This document shows, one piece after another, positions 1 through 5,819 of a stretch of 18,748 bases of DNA (its first letter is position 1; every line of letters begins with the position of its first letter). Source of the DNA: an uncultured Oscillospiraceae bacterium (GTDB taxonomy: Bacteria; Bacillota; Clostridia; Oscillospirales; Oscillospiraceae); assembly GCA_910584285.1 (NCBI GenBank), contig CAJTYK010000041.1:1-18748 (forward strand), in the 5' to 3' direction. The notes below the pieces were generated by a model. The model was given only the letters and a program-made list of their open reading frames with translations, searched no databases and was not told where the DNA came from. The position numbers and the translations under genes were made by a program.

Positions 1-649
1 TGAAGTAGTCCAGGGAGCCGAAGCTCTGCACCCGCAGGCAGGGCTCCCCCGCCAGCCAGCGGAGTATGTCCATATCATGGCAGCTCTTTTGCAGGATCAT
101 GGGGCTGGTTTCATTGGAATTGCGCCAATTGCCCCGGACAAAGCTGTGGGCCTGGTGCCAGTAGGCCACGTGCTCCATGGCGTCGATGGTTTCTACCTTG
201 CCGATCTCCCCCCGGGAGAGGAGATCCTTCAGGGCGGCATAGAACCGGGTGTACCGCAGCACATGGCACACCACCACCGTTTTGCCCGTCTCGTGGGCCT
301 TGGCCAGCAGGGCGCGGCAGTCCTCCAGATCGGGGGAGATAGGCTTTTCCAGCAGGACGTGGTAGCCCTTGTCCAGCGCGGCCAGGGCGGCGTGGACGTG
401 CTGTCGATCCTGGGTGGCCACGATCATCACATCGGCCAGCTTGGGCTGGGCCAGCAGAGCGTCGTCGGAGGGGAAGCAGCGATCCTCTGGTACGCCGAAC
501 CGCTCCCGCAACAGGGCCAGCCGCTCCGGGCGAACATCCGCCCCGGCGACGATCTGCATCTCCTCCGGGTGCTCCTTCTGGTAGGGGGCATAGGCCTCCA
601 GCCCCCGGGCCCCGCAGCCGCAGATGGCAAAGGTAATGGGCTTTGACAT
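1..649 (-). CDS. Gfo/Idh/MocA family NAD(P)-dependent oxidoreductase, C-terminus beyond the window
   Basis: The first 216 codons are visible; the gene runs off the left edge. The family oxidises or reduces sugars, inositols and related polyols in the cytoplasm using NAD(P). The N-terminus has a Rossmann fold with a GCGARG dinucleotide loop (residues 11-16), followed by the family's EKP motif at 101-103, whose lysine is usually catalytic, in the context HVLLEKPIS. The segment CHDMDILRWL near 190-199 matches the conserved second-domain His-Asp region. The ATG start at 649 is supported by a GGAGA ribosome binding site about ten bases upstream. The gene lies 61 bases downstream of the antiporter on the same strand with no clear terminator between, so co-transcription is possible. 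The substrate cannot be told from what is visible. Confidence 0.9.
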   Translation of the reverse strand, partial: MSKPITFAICGCGARGLEAYAPYQKEHPEEMQIVAGADVRPERLALLRERFGVPEDRCFPSDDALLAQPKLADVMIVATQDRQHVHAALAALDKGYHVLLEKPISPDLEDCRALLAKAHETGKTVVVCHVLRYTRFYAALKDLLSRGEIGKVETIDAMEHVAYWHQAHSFVRGNWRNSNETSPMILQKSCHDMDILRWLAGEPCLRVQSFGSLDYF

Positions 650-710
650 GGCGCGATCTCTCCTTTTCCAATGATCGCCGCTTCTCCGGCGGGAAACGGC
701 GTTTGAAACC

Positions 711-1679
711 TTAAAGCGTGAACTGCACCACGCAGAAGGCGGCGTAAATGGCCAGCAGCGCCAGCCCCTGGATCCGGCTCAGCTTTCCCCGGCGCAGGGC
801 GGGGAGGGTGAGCAGCGCCATGACCAGGAACATGACGGGCAGATCCAGCACCAGGGAGGCGTTATGGCCGGCGATCTGGGCGCTTTTGGGAAGGGGGAAG
901 GGGGCCAGGGTCACCGACACCCCGGACACCAGCACCAGGTTGAACAGGTTGGCTCCGATGACGTTGCCCAGGGACAGGGCGCCGTGGCCCTTGACCAGGG
1001 AGGTGATGGCGGTGACCAGCTCAGGCAGGGAGGTGCCCAGGGCCACGAAGGTGAGGGCGATGACCGACTCGGGCACGCCCAGGGCCTGGGCGATGAGGGT
1101 GCCGTTGTCCACCAGCAGGTTGGCCCCCACCGCGATGAGCGCGGCCCCGGCCACCAGCAGGACGATATCCTTCAGGGTGGAACCGCCCTCCTCCTGGATG
1201 GCTTCCCCGTGGGGGACGGGGGAGGGATGGGCCTTCATCTGCCACACGGTGGCAATCATGTAGACCACGAACAGGGCAAGCAGGCAGACGCCCGCGATCT
1301 GGCTGAAATAGCCGGTGGTGTAGGCGATGCCGGCGTACAGAGCCGCCGCCGTGAAAAAGAAGGCCACCGGTAGGCGCAGGGACTTGGGATCCACCTTCCC
1401 GGGGCGGATAGCCACGGTGAGGGCGGCGATGAGGGCGGTGTTGCAGATCACCGATCCGATGGCGTTGCCATAGGCGATCTCGCCGTGGCCGGACAGGGCG
1501 GAGGTGGTGGACACCATCACTTCCGGCAGGGTGGTGCCGATGGACACCACCGTAGCGCCGATGAGCAGCTCGGGCAGATGGAAGCGGCGGGCGATGCCGG
1601 TGGCGCCGTCCACAAACCAGTCGCCGCCCTTGATCAGAAAGACCAAGCCGACGGCGAACAGCAGAACCGGGATTAGCAT
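711..1679 (-). CDS. CaCA-family calcium/sodium antiporter (YrbG-like)
   Basis: This 322-residue integral membrane protein should exchange cytoplasmic calcium (or another cation) for sodium or protons. It has the two inverted alpha-repeats of the family: GATVVSIGTTLPEVMVS at residues 41-57 and TFVALGTSLPELVTAITS at 210-227, each with the conserved G-T-[TS]-L-P-E core that forms the ion site. The rest is about ten hydrophobic segments with a central polar loop near residues 148-170. Length fits bacterial YrbG-type exchangers. I chose the ATG at 1679 because a perfect AGGAGG lies eight bases upstream (1688-1693) and the protein begins directly with the first membrane helix. A longer open frame to 1967 runs antisense through the neighbouring coiled-coil gene and is not credible. 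Physiological ion and direction are not determinable here. Confidence 0.92.
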   Translation of the reverse strand: MLIPVLLFAVGLVFLIKGGDWFVDGATGIARRFHLPELLIGATVVSIGTTLPEVMVSTTSALSGHGEIAYGNAIGSVICNTALIAALTVAIRPGKVDPKSLRLPVAFFFTAAALYAGIAYTTGYFSQIAGVCLLALFVVYMIATVWQMKAHPSPVPHGEAIQEEGGSTLKDIVLLVAGAALIAVGANLLVDNGTLIAQALGVPESVIALTFVALGTSLPELVTAITSLVKGHGALSLGNVIGANLFNLVLVSGVSVTLAPFPLPKSAQIAGHNASLVLDLPVMFLVMALLTLPALRRGKLSRIQGLALLAIYAAFCVVQFTL

Positions 1680-1736
1680 TGAGAAAACCTCCTGCGGGCC
1701 GAGGCCCATGTAAAAACGCAAGGATGAAGCCCCTAT

Positions 1737-1765
1737 AGCGTACCCCAAAGTCCGGGGCTTGTCAA
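1737..1765 (-). promoter_or_regulatory. Sigma-A-type promoter for the antiporter gene
   Basis: On the minus strand a perfect TTGACA (-35, 1760-1765) is followed after exactly 17 bases by TACGCT (-10, 1737-1742). Predicted transcription starts near 1730, giving a short leader of about 50 bases before the ATG at 1679. The spacer begins and ends with runs of C and G (CCCC...GGGG), a weak dyad that could be an operator. This is sequence matching only. Confidence 0.55.
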
Positions 1766-1806
1766 TGACCTTCCAGGATCTTTCCCAAAAACTTCCCGGG
1801 GAGGCG

Positions 1807-1835
1807 TTGCCAGCGGGCGAATTCTGTGCTAAAAT
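1807..1835 (+). promoter_or_regulatory. Sigma-A-type promoter for the DivIVA-like gene
   Basis: TTGCCA (1807-1812) and TAAAAT (1830-1835) are separated by 17 bases, and the ATG of the coiled-coil gene follows at 1875. This promoter is divergent from the antiporter promoter; the two -35 elements lie about 40 bases apart. Confidence 0.55.
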
Positions 1836-1874
1836 AAAGAAACTACTAATCTGATGGAGGAAGAAGGAGACGGG

Positions 1875-2507
1875 ATGGACACGGTGATTCAAAAATTCCG
1901 CACCGCCCTGGGCGGCTTCAACCGCCGGGACGTGCAGGAGTATCTCGAGCAGACCGCCGCCGCCCACCGGCAGGAGCTGGCCCAGCTCCAGGAGCGCCTG
2001 GAGCTGGCGGAGGAGCGCAGCGCCGAGCTGGAGGCCGCCCTGTCCGGCGCGGAGAGCGAAAAGAGCGGCGCGGCGGCAGAGGAGGCCAAGGTGCGGGCTT
2101 CCCTGGAGACGTCCACCCGGACACTGTCCAAGCTGCGGGGGGAGCTGTCCCAGACCGAATCCAAGCTGGTGGTGGCGAAGAAGGAGCTGGAACGGCTCCA
2201 GGCCCAGGTGGGCACCCTGGAGCCCATGGCGGCCAGCTATGCCAAGCTAAAGGATCGGGTGGCCACGGTGGAGCTGGACGCCCACCGCAAGGCCCAGGAC
2301 ACGGTGGACGAGGCCCAAGCGGAGGCGGAGCGGATCCGGACGGACACTCAGCTCTGGCTGGACGGCGTGCTGGAGCAGTACGGCAAGCTGCGCCGGGGGA
2401 TGGATACCCTGCTGGAGCAGGCCCAGGCCCTGGGTCGGGCGGCGGAGCAGGTGGGCGAGCTGGATAAAACCGCCCGGGCCCTTCAGGAGCAGTACCGGCA
2501 GGATTGA
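1875..2507 (+). CDS. DivIVA-like coiled-coil protein
   Basis: A 210-residue, highly charged, mostly helical protein with no signal peptide or membrane segment. The first 25 residues (VIQKFRTALGGFNRRDVQEYLE at 4-25) resemble the DivIVA N-terminal domain: a short basic/hydrophobic stretch, then G-[YF]-x-x-x-[DE]-V-x-[ED]-[FY]-L. In DivIVA proteins this domain binds curved membrane and recruits division or cell-wall factors. From about residue 26 onward the sequence shows long heptad-like runs of Glu, Leu, Ala and Arg, predicted coiled coil. I use the ATG at 1875 because GGAG sits five bases upstream and the DivIVA-like region starts there; an in-frame ATG at 1854 would add seven acidic residues. 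Family membership is probable; the precise role (division, cell wall or chromosome positioning) is not readable from the sequence. It is the only gene in its local plus-strand unit. Confidence 0.75.
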   Translation: MDTVIQKFRTALGGFNRRDVQEYLEQTAAAHRQELAQLQERLELAEERSAELEAALSGAESEKSGAAAEEAKVRASLETSTRTLSKLRGELSQTESKLVVAKKELERLQAQVGTLEPMAASYAKLKDRVATVELDAHRKAQDTVDEAQAEAERIRTDTQLWLDGVLEQYGKLRRGMDTLLEQAQALGRAAEQVGELDKTARALQEQYRQD

Positions 2508-2666
2508 ACTTTTTGGATGGAAAGGCCCAGTGTAGGCCATGTCATTCCCGTTTTTCAGCGAACGCCCTTATCACATACGCCCCGCCGCAGCGTATCCAGC
2601 TGGATCCGTTCATCCCATGTCATGTGGTGGTATCCTTTTCCCCTTGTCTCACCCCCTGAAACAGAG

Positions 2667-2700
2667 CCACCCACGGTTCAGGCCGTGGGTGGTCTTATTG
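2667..2700 (+). terminator. Hairpin with weak T-rich tail, probable terminator
   Basis: A perfect 10-bp stem (CCACCCACGG at 2667-2676, CCGTGGGTGG at 2683-2692) closes a six-base loop and is followed by TCTTATTG on the plus strand. It lies 160 bases after the DivIVA-like gene and about 110 bases beyond the serpin stop on the other strand, so it may serve both convergent units. The T tract is broken and is poorer on the minus strand, so Rho-independent function is likely but not certain. Confidence 0.5.
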
Positions 2701-2806
2701 TAACACCAATCCGCCGGGCAGCCAGGATGCGGTGGCCCCGGTGGTGTTGCATGTAGATTAGATCCTCCTCCACCGCTTTGTTGATCGTCTCCGCGCTTTT
2801 CTTCAT
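2678..2806 (-). CDS. Possible 42-residue small protein translationally coupled to the serpin
   Basis: An ATG at 2806 overlaps the serpin stop codon by the ATGA arrangement and opens a 42-codon frame ending in the loop of the hairpin at 2667-2692. The predicted peptide is basic: MKKSAETINKAVEEDLIYMQ, then a His/Arg-rich stretch HHRGHRILAARRIG. It has no signal peptide or recognised motif. The only support is the coupling geometry, which matches the sigma/serpin junction. Against it are the absence of a separate ribosome binding site, several codons unusual for this GC-rich region (CTA, ATA), and the stop lying inside a terminator-like structure. It may be chance. Confidence 0.25.
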   Translation of the reverse strand: MKKSAETINKAVEEDLIYMQHHRGHRILAARRIGVTIRPPTA

Positions 2807-4224
2807 GCTTTCATCGGGTAGTTGACTATTCCCACAAACAGGGGCAGGCCGCTATCCCCGGTGACACAGAACAGGAAGGGCCGATCCAGCACAAAGTCCA
2901 CCTCCTCCTCGGGGGGAGCATCGCCGCCGGGCGACAGCACGGTAAAAGCCGCGGCAATGCAGCCCTCCTCGTCGATCACCACCCGGGCGGCGTGGCTGGT
3001 CTGGTTGAGGGTGATGTGCTCATTCACCCCGGTGGTCATGGGGGTGAAGTCGGCCCGCTCCCGGTCAAAGACGTCGGTGATCCCCAGGGCCTTTAGGCCG
3101 TCCTTCAGGTCAAACTGGGCGGACACGTCGAACTTGGGGATGGCTTCGTTCACCAAGGCGGGCCGCTCCCAGTCATATTTCTTTTCCGTGAACAGGAACT
3201 CCATAGCCTCCTCGTCAGCCAGCAGCTCCTCCGGCGTCACCCCCTCGTCGGGCAGGAGGAACCACATGGCGCCACCCTCCTTGAAGGACTGGCTCACGGC
3301 GGAAAATTTGTCCCCCAAATAGTAGCTTCCTGAGCTCCACTGGTGCAGGAAGTCCGTCTCCACGTCCCCGGTGGGGGTGTGGAAGGTCTGGGGTGCGGTC
3401 TGATCCTTGGAGAACTCCTCGGCCCATGGGGCCTTGAAATAGAGCGTGGTTGCCAGAGCCAGGATGGTGGTGGGCTCCAGCTCGACGTTTCCGGCCTGCT
3501 CCTCCAAAAGCCCCCCGGTCTGCTCATTAAGCCAGTTCTGCAGGGCCTTGTCCAGCTCCTTCGAGCCCATCTTCCCCCGGTAGGAGGAGGCATAGAAGTC
3601 CCGGGCCAGGGCATCCAGGGTGTCCCGGTTGAAGCTCACGTCCTGATCCAGCCACAGCGAGCTGGCCAGGATGGAGGTTATCACCCCGTCGTCCCGGTAG
3701 CTGACGTTCCACACGTCGTTGGCCTGCTTCCGCAGCTCGTCCATGCCGCCGCTGCCCAGCGCCTCCAGGATCTGGCCCCGGCTGTCCCCATCGGTGAGAT
3801 AGGCCAGCATGGACAGGGCCAGGTAGACGTTCACAGGGGAGTAAACCCGGTTTTCCCCCGGCTTCTCGGTCAAAAAGGCCTGGGCACTCCGGGCAAAGAA
3901 CATCTCCAGGGCGGAGGTGTCCCCCAGATCCCGCCGCTGGGCCTTTACGCTCTCCCACCACGCGTCATAGGCCGCTCTGCTGCCGCCCTCGCCGGGATAC
4001 GGGGCCATTCTGGGATACTCCGCCCGGGCGATGGCGTAGGCGGTCAACCCCCCGCCGGGGCGCAGGAACGCCCCCACCGCAATCGCCACCACCAGCACCG
4101 CCGCCACCGCCCCCAGCCACCGCCGTTTTGTCCACCGGCTCCGCTGCTTGGGGGCCTCCCCGGCCCCGTCGATGAGGTCGTCCCGGACATCGGTAACGCC
4201 GTCGAAGATATCGTCCGCCTTCAT
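2803..4224 (-). CDS. Membrane-anchored serpin-family protein, partner of an ECF sigma factor
   Basis: A 473-residue protein. Residues 1-36 are a short acidic-then-basic cytoplasmic segment, about 37-54 form one transmembrane helix (LGAVAAVLVVAIAVGAFL) and about 105-471 form a serpin domain expected outside the cell. Serpin landmarks include NRVYSPVNVYLALSML (125-140), TTLYFKAPWAEEF (259-271), a reactive loop from 418 to about 446 and the C-terminal signature FVLDRPFLFCV (444-454). Serpins trap serine or cysteine proteases by loop insertion after cleavage. The hinge reads EEGCIAAAF, with Cys and Ile at P14/P13 and Phe near P9, where inhibitory serpins usually have small residues, so inhibitory activity is uncertain. 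The ATG at 4224 overlaps the sigma-factor stop (ATGA), implying translational coupling. The N-terminal layout is that of an anti-sigma partner; this role is an inference. A longer upstream frame is an antisense-like artefact running through the sigma gene. Confidence 0.9.
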   Translation of the reverse strand: MKADDIFDGVTDVRDDLIDGAGEAPKQRSRWTKRRWLGAVAAVLVVAIAVGAFLRPGGGLTAYAIARAEYPRMAPYPGEGGSRAAYDAWWESVKAQRRDLGDTSALEMFFARSAQAFLTEKPGENRVYSPVNVYLALSMLAYLTDGDSRGQILEALGSGGMDELRKQANDVWNVSYRDDGVITSILASSLWLDQDVSFNRDTLDALARDFYASSYRGKMGSKELDKALQNWLNEQTGGLLEEQAGNVELEPTTILALATTLYFKAPWAEEFSKDQTAPQTFHTPTGDVETDFLHQWSSGSYYLGDKFSAVSQSFKEGGAMWFLLPDEGVTPEELLADEEAMEFLFTEKKYDWERPALVNEAIPKFDVSAQFDLKDGLKALGITDVFDRERADFTPMTTGVNEHITLNQTSHAARVVIDEEGCIAAAFTVLSPGGDAPPEEEVDFVLDRPFLFCVTGDSGLPLFVGIVNYPMKA

Positions 4225-4778
4225 AGCTCTACTCCTTCCGATTCCAGAAAGGCCCGAAGGCCCTTCCGCAGCCGCAGCAGCCGCTGGGCCAGGGCGTTGG
4301 CCCCCTGCCCCGCCTCCGCCGCCAGATCCTTCACCGCGTCGCCGTACCAGTACCGCCGGAGGAAGATCCGCCGATCCCCCTCCTCCAGCCCGTCCAGCCA
4401 CGCGCTGATGGCCCGGCCCAGCTGCCGCCGCTCCAGGGTTTCCTCCACCGTGCCCGGGGCGGGGACGCAGTCCTCCAGCTCGGAGAGCAGCAGCTCCACC
4501 CCGTCGTACCGCTTTTGGGCGTGCTCCCGCCGCCACCGGCTGATGGACAGGTTCCGGGTGATCCGCCCCAGAAAAGCGCCCAGGGACCGGGGCCAATCCG
4601 GGGGCATCCGGTTCCAGGCGGCGTGCCAGGTGTCGTTGACGCACTCCTCCGCGTCCTCCCGGTCGCCCAGCAGCCCCAGGGCGATGGAACGGCACAGCCC
4701 ACCGTATTTTTGATCCGTCTCCGCGATGGCCCGCTCCTCCCGCCGGTGGTAGAGCTCCACAATGGCGTGGTCGTCCAC
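4221..4778 (-). CDS. ECF-type RNA polymerase sigma factor
   Basis: A 185-residue sigma-70-family protein of the extracytoplasmic-function class, which directs RNA polymerase to a small regulon. Region 2 spans roughly residues 20-88, with GLLGDREDAEECVNDTW (promoter -10 recognition and core binding) and FLGRITRNLSISRWRRE. Region 4 lies at about 125-180, with LEEGDRRIFLRRYWYGDAVKDLAAE leading into the -35-recognition helix-turn-helix. No region 1.1 or 3 is present, as expected for ECF factors. I prefer the GTG at 4778: AGGAGG sits seven bases upstream (4786-4791), whereas the in-frame ATG at 4799 lies upstream of that site and has none of its own. The stop overlaps the serpin start by ATGA, so the two are co-expressed, the normal arrangement for a sigma/anti-sigma pair. 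A possible self-recognised promoter lies at 4831-4859. Confidence 0.9.
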   Translation of the reverse strand: MDDHAIVELYHRREERAIAETDQKYGGLCRSIALGLLGDREDAEECVNDTWHAAWNRMPPDWPRSLGAFLGRITRNLSISRWRREHAQKRYDGVELLLSELEDCVPAPGTVEETLERRQLGRAISAWLDGLEEGDRRIFLRRYWYGDAVKDLAAEAGQGANALAQRLLRLRKGLRAFLESEGVEL

Positions 4779-4830
4779 AGCCCCGCCTCCTTTCCGCATC
4801 AGCGGTTTGTCAAAAGGATCCTCTGCTTTT

Positions 4831-4859
4831 ATCGTCGCAAAATCAAAGGGAATGTGACA
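4831..4859 (-). promoter_or_regulatory. Possible ECF-type (autoregulated) promoter for the sigma-serpin operon
   Basis: On the minus strand TGTCAC (4854-4859) is separated by 16 bases from CGACGAT (4831-4837), about 50 bases before the GTG start of the sigma gene. A TGTCAC-type -35 and CGxC-type -10 are in the style of ECF-dependent promoters rather than the TTGACA/TATAAT pair. No good sigma-A -10 is seen at a suitable distance. Autoregulation is typical of ECF factors but is inferred here. Confidence 0.35.
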
Positions 4860-4926
4860 ACGTCAGCTTATCATTACTAACTGCCGTTGCCAAGCCCCGT
4901 GAAGAAAAAAATTTCCTGCCCGCCGC

Positions 4927-5721
4927 TCAGCCGCCTCGGCCCACGATCACCGCCCTGCCGCCCATGGCGGAAAAGCTGTCCCAGAACAGCTCCTTCTCCA
5001 CCAGCGTGATGCCGCTGATGGGATCGGCCACCCGGTATTTCCCGTCCTCCACCCCGGTCAGCACCACACAGTGCAGATTGCGGTAGGGATAGTAGACCGT
5101 CTCGTCCTCCAGTAGCCAGAAAAACTGGCTGCGCTGGGGCGCGGCATAGTTCAGCGTCACCCACACCGCCAGCGGCGTGCCCGCCCGGGCGTACCGATCC
5201 AGCCCCTCCCGATCCAGCCCGGTGAGGGCCCGGGCCCGGAGATCGCTGCCCCGATCCTCCAGCCAGCCGTTGGCCGCCTGGACGACAGGCCCCTCAAAGC
5301 AGTACCAGCCCCCCGTGGCGTCGGCGGCGTCCCCCACATACCACCGCTCCGGATTGGGGGCGTAGCATTTGCCATTCACCCGGGAAAAATCCGCCTTGGG
5401 CAGGTAGTCCCGGTACAGCGTCAGCTTGTCCGCCGGACAGCCCGCCGCCTTGAGCAGCATGGCAAGGCTGGTGACCTCACAACCGTTGGGCAGCTCCGGG
5501 TTCTGCCGGATCAGCGTCACCGAGCTGTACCCGCCGAAGGACGGAGCCGGGGTGGGCGCAAGGGCCCCGCTGAACCAGAGCGCCACCCCTGCCAGCACCG
5601 CCCCCACCAGCGCCACCGCCATCTTCAGCAGCTCCCGCCGCCGGGCGGCGCGCCGGGTGTGCCGCCTGGGCCTGCGCCCCAGCTCGACGGGCAGGGCCGC
5701 CGTCATTGTCATATTCCGCAT
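4927..5721 (-). CDS. Membrane-anchored C39-like (papain-fold) cysteine peptidase
   Basis: A 264-residue protein. A very basic N-terminus (residues 16-33, rich in Arg) precedes one hydrophobic helix (about 33-52), so the catalytic domain should be outside the cell and tethered. The peptidase C39-like domain shows the expected triad: Cys81 in ELPNGCEVTSLAMLL, His217 in NLHCVVLTG and Asp233 in YRVADP. This group cleaves peptides or acts on the cell envelope; the substrate is unknown. The ATG at 5721 is used because it follows AAAAGGGGG and because the frame further upstream (to 5823) overlaps a regulatory region. The gene ends the regulator-kinase-secreted protein series, has its own regulated promoter (5761-5815) and lies just before the ECF-serpin operon. 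A seven-T run (4907-4913) follows its stop, but no convincing stem precedes it. Confidence 0.85.
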   Translation of the reverse strand: MRNMTMTAALPVELGRRPRRHTRRAARRRELLKMAVALVGAVLAGVALWFSGALAPTPAPSFGGYSSVTLIRQNPELPNGCEVTSLAMLLKAAGCPADKLTLYRDYLPKADFSRVNGKCYAPNPERWYVGDAADATGGWYCFEGPVVQAANGWLEDRGSDLRARALTGLDREGLDRYARAGTPLAVWVTLNYAAPQRSQFFWLLEDETVYYPYRNLHCVVLTGVEDGKYRVADPISGITLVEKELFWDSFSAMGGRAVIVGRGG

Positions 5722-5728
5722 AAAAAGT

Positions 5729-5779
5729 CCCCCTTTTGACCGGCTTTTGGATATGAATCCATTGTCCGTCAAAAGGGGG
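5729..5779 (-). promoter_or_regulatory. Long inverted repeat overlapping promoter and ribosome binding site of the C39 peptidase gene
   Basis: Two perfect 12-base arms (CCCCCTTTTGAC at 5729-5740, its complement at 5768-5779) enclose 27 bases that include a smaller GGAT...ATCC hairpin. In the minus-strand transcript the downstream arm contains the AAAAGGGGG ribosome binding site and is followed by CTTTTTATG, so the fold resembles a terminator and would also hide the start site. The upstream arm lies within the spacer of the predicted local promoter, so only read-through RNA would contain both arms. Confidence 0.55.
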
Positions 5780-5815
5780 CTCCAAGTCACCAAGAAGCTG
5801 TATCGAAGTTGTAAA
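5761..5815 (-). promoter_or_regulatory. Predicted response-regulator-dependent promoter of the C39 peptidase gene
   Basis: Starting five bases after the stop of the secreted-protein gene, the minus strand shows direct half-sites TTTACA and GATACA 11 bases apart (within 5799-5815), then GTGACT (5785-5790) and a weak GACAAT (5761-5766) 18 bases further on. The first 36 bases match the promoter of the response-regulator gene at 28 positions in identical register. The 11-base direct repeat is the usual spacing for OmpR-family regulators. The poor -35/-10 elements suggest activator dependence. Confidence 0.5.
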
Positions 5816-5819
5816 TTCG

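Noticed and set aside
1743..1757. Operator dyad in the antiporter promoter spacer
   Set aside because: Only the outer CCCC/GGGG bases pair; the centre is not symmetrical.
1680..1967. N-terminal extension of the antiporter frame to 1967
   Set aside because: It would run antisense through the DivIVA-like gene and its promoter, lacks membrane character, and the start at 1679 has a perfect AGGAGG.
4225..4695. Long N-terminal extension of the serpin frame
   Set aside because: It overlaps the sigma-factor gene in another frame, has low-complexity Gly/Ala/Arg composition, and the ATG at 4224 has ATGA coupling and the expected membrane anchor.
3343..4713. 456-codon plus-strand frame opposite the serpin and sigma genes
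   Set aside because: Its composition (Gly/Gln/His-rich) is that of a complementary-strand shadow in GC-rich DNA; the minus-strand genes have clear domain motifs.
4880..4926. Terminator after the C39 gene based on the T run at 4907-4913
   Set aside because: The GC-rich sequence before the T run forms only short, broken pairings (GCCG...CGGC); not strong enough to annotate.
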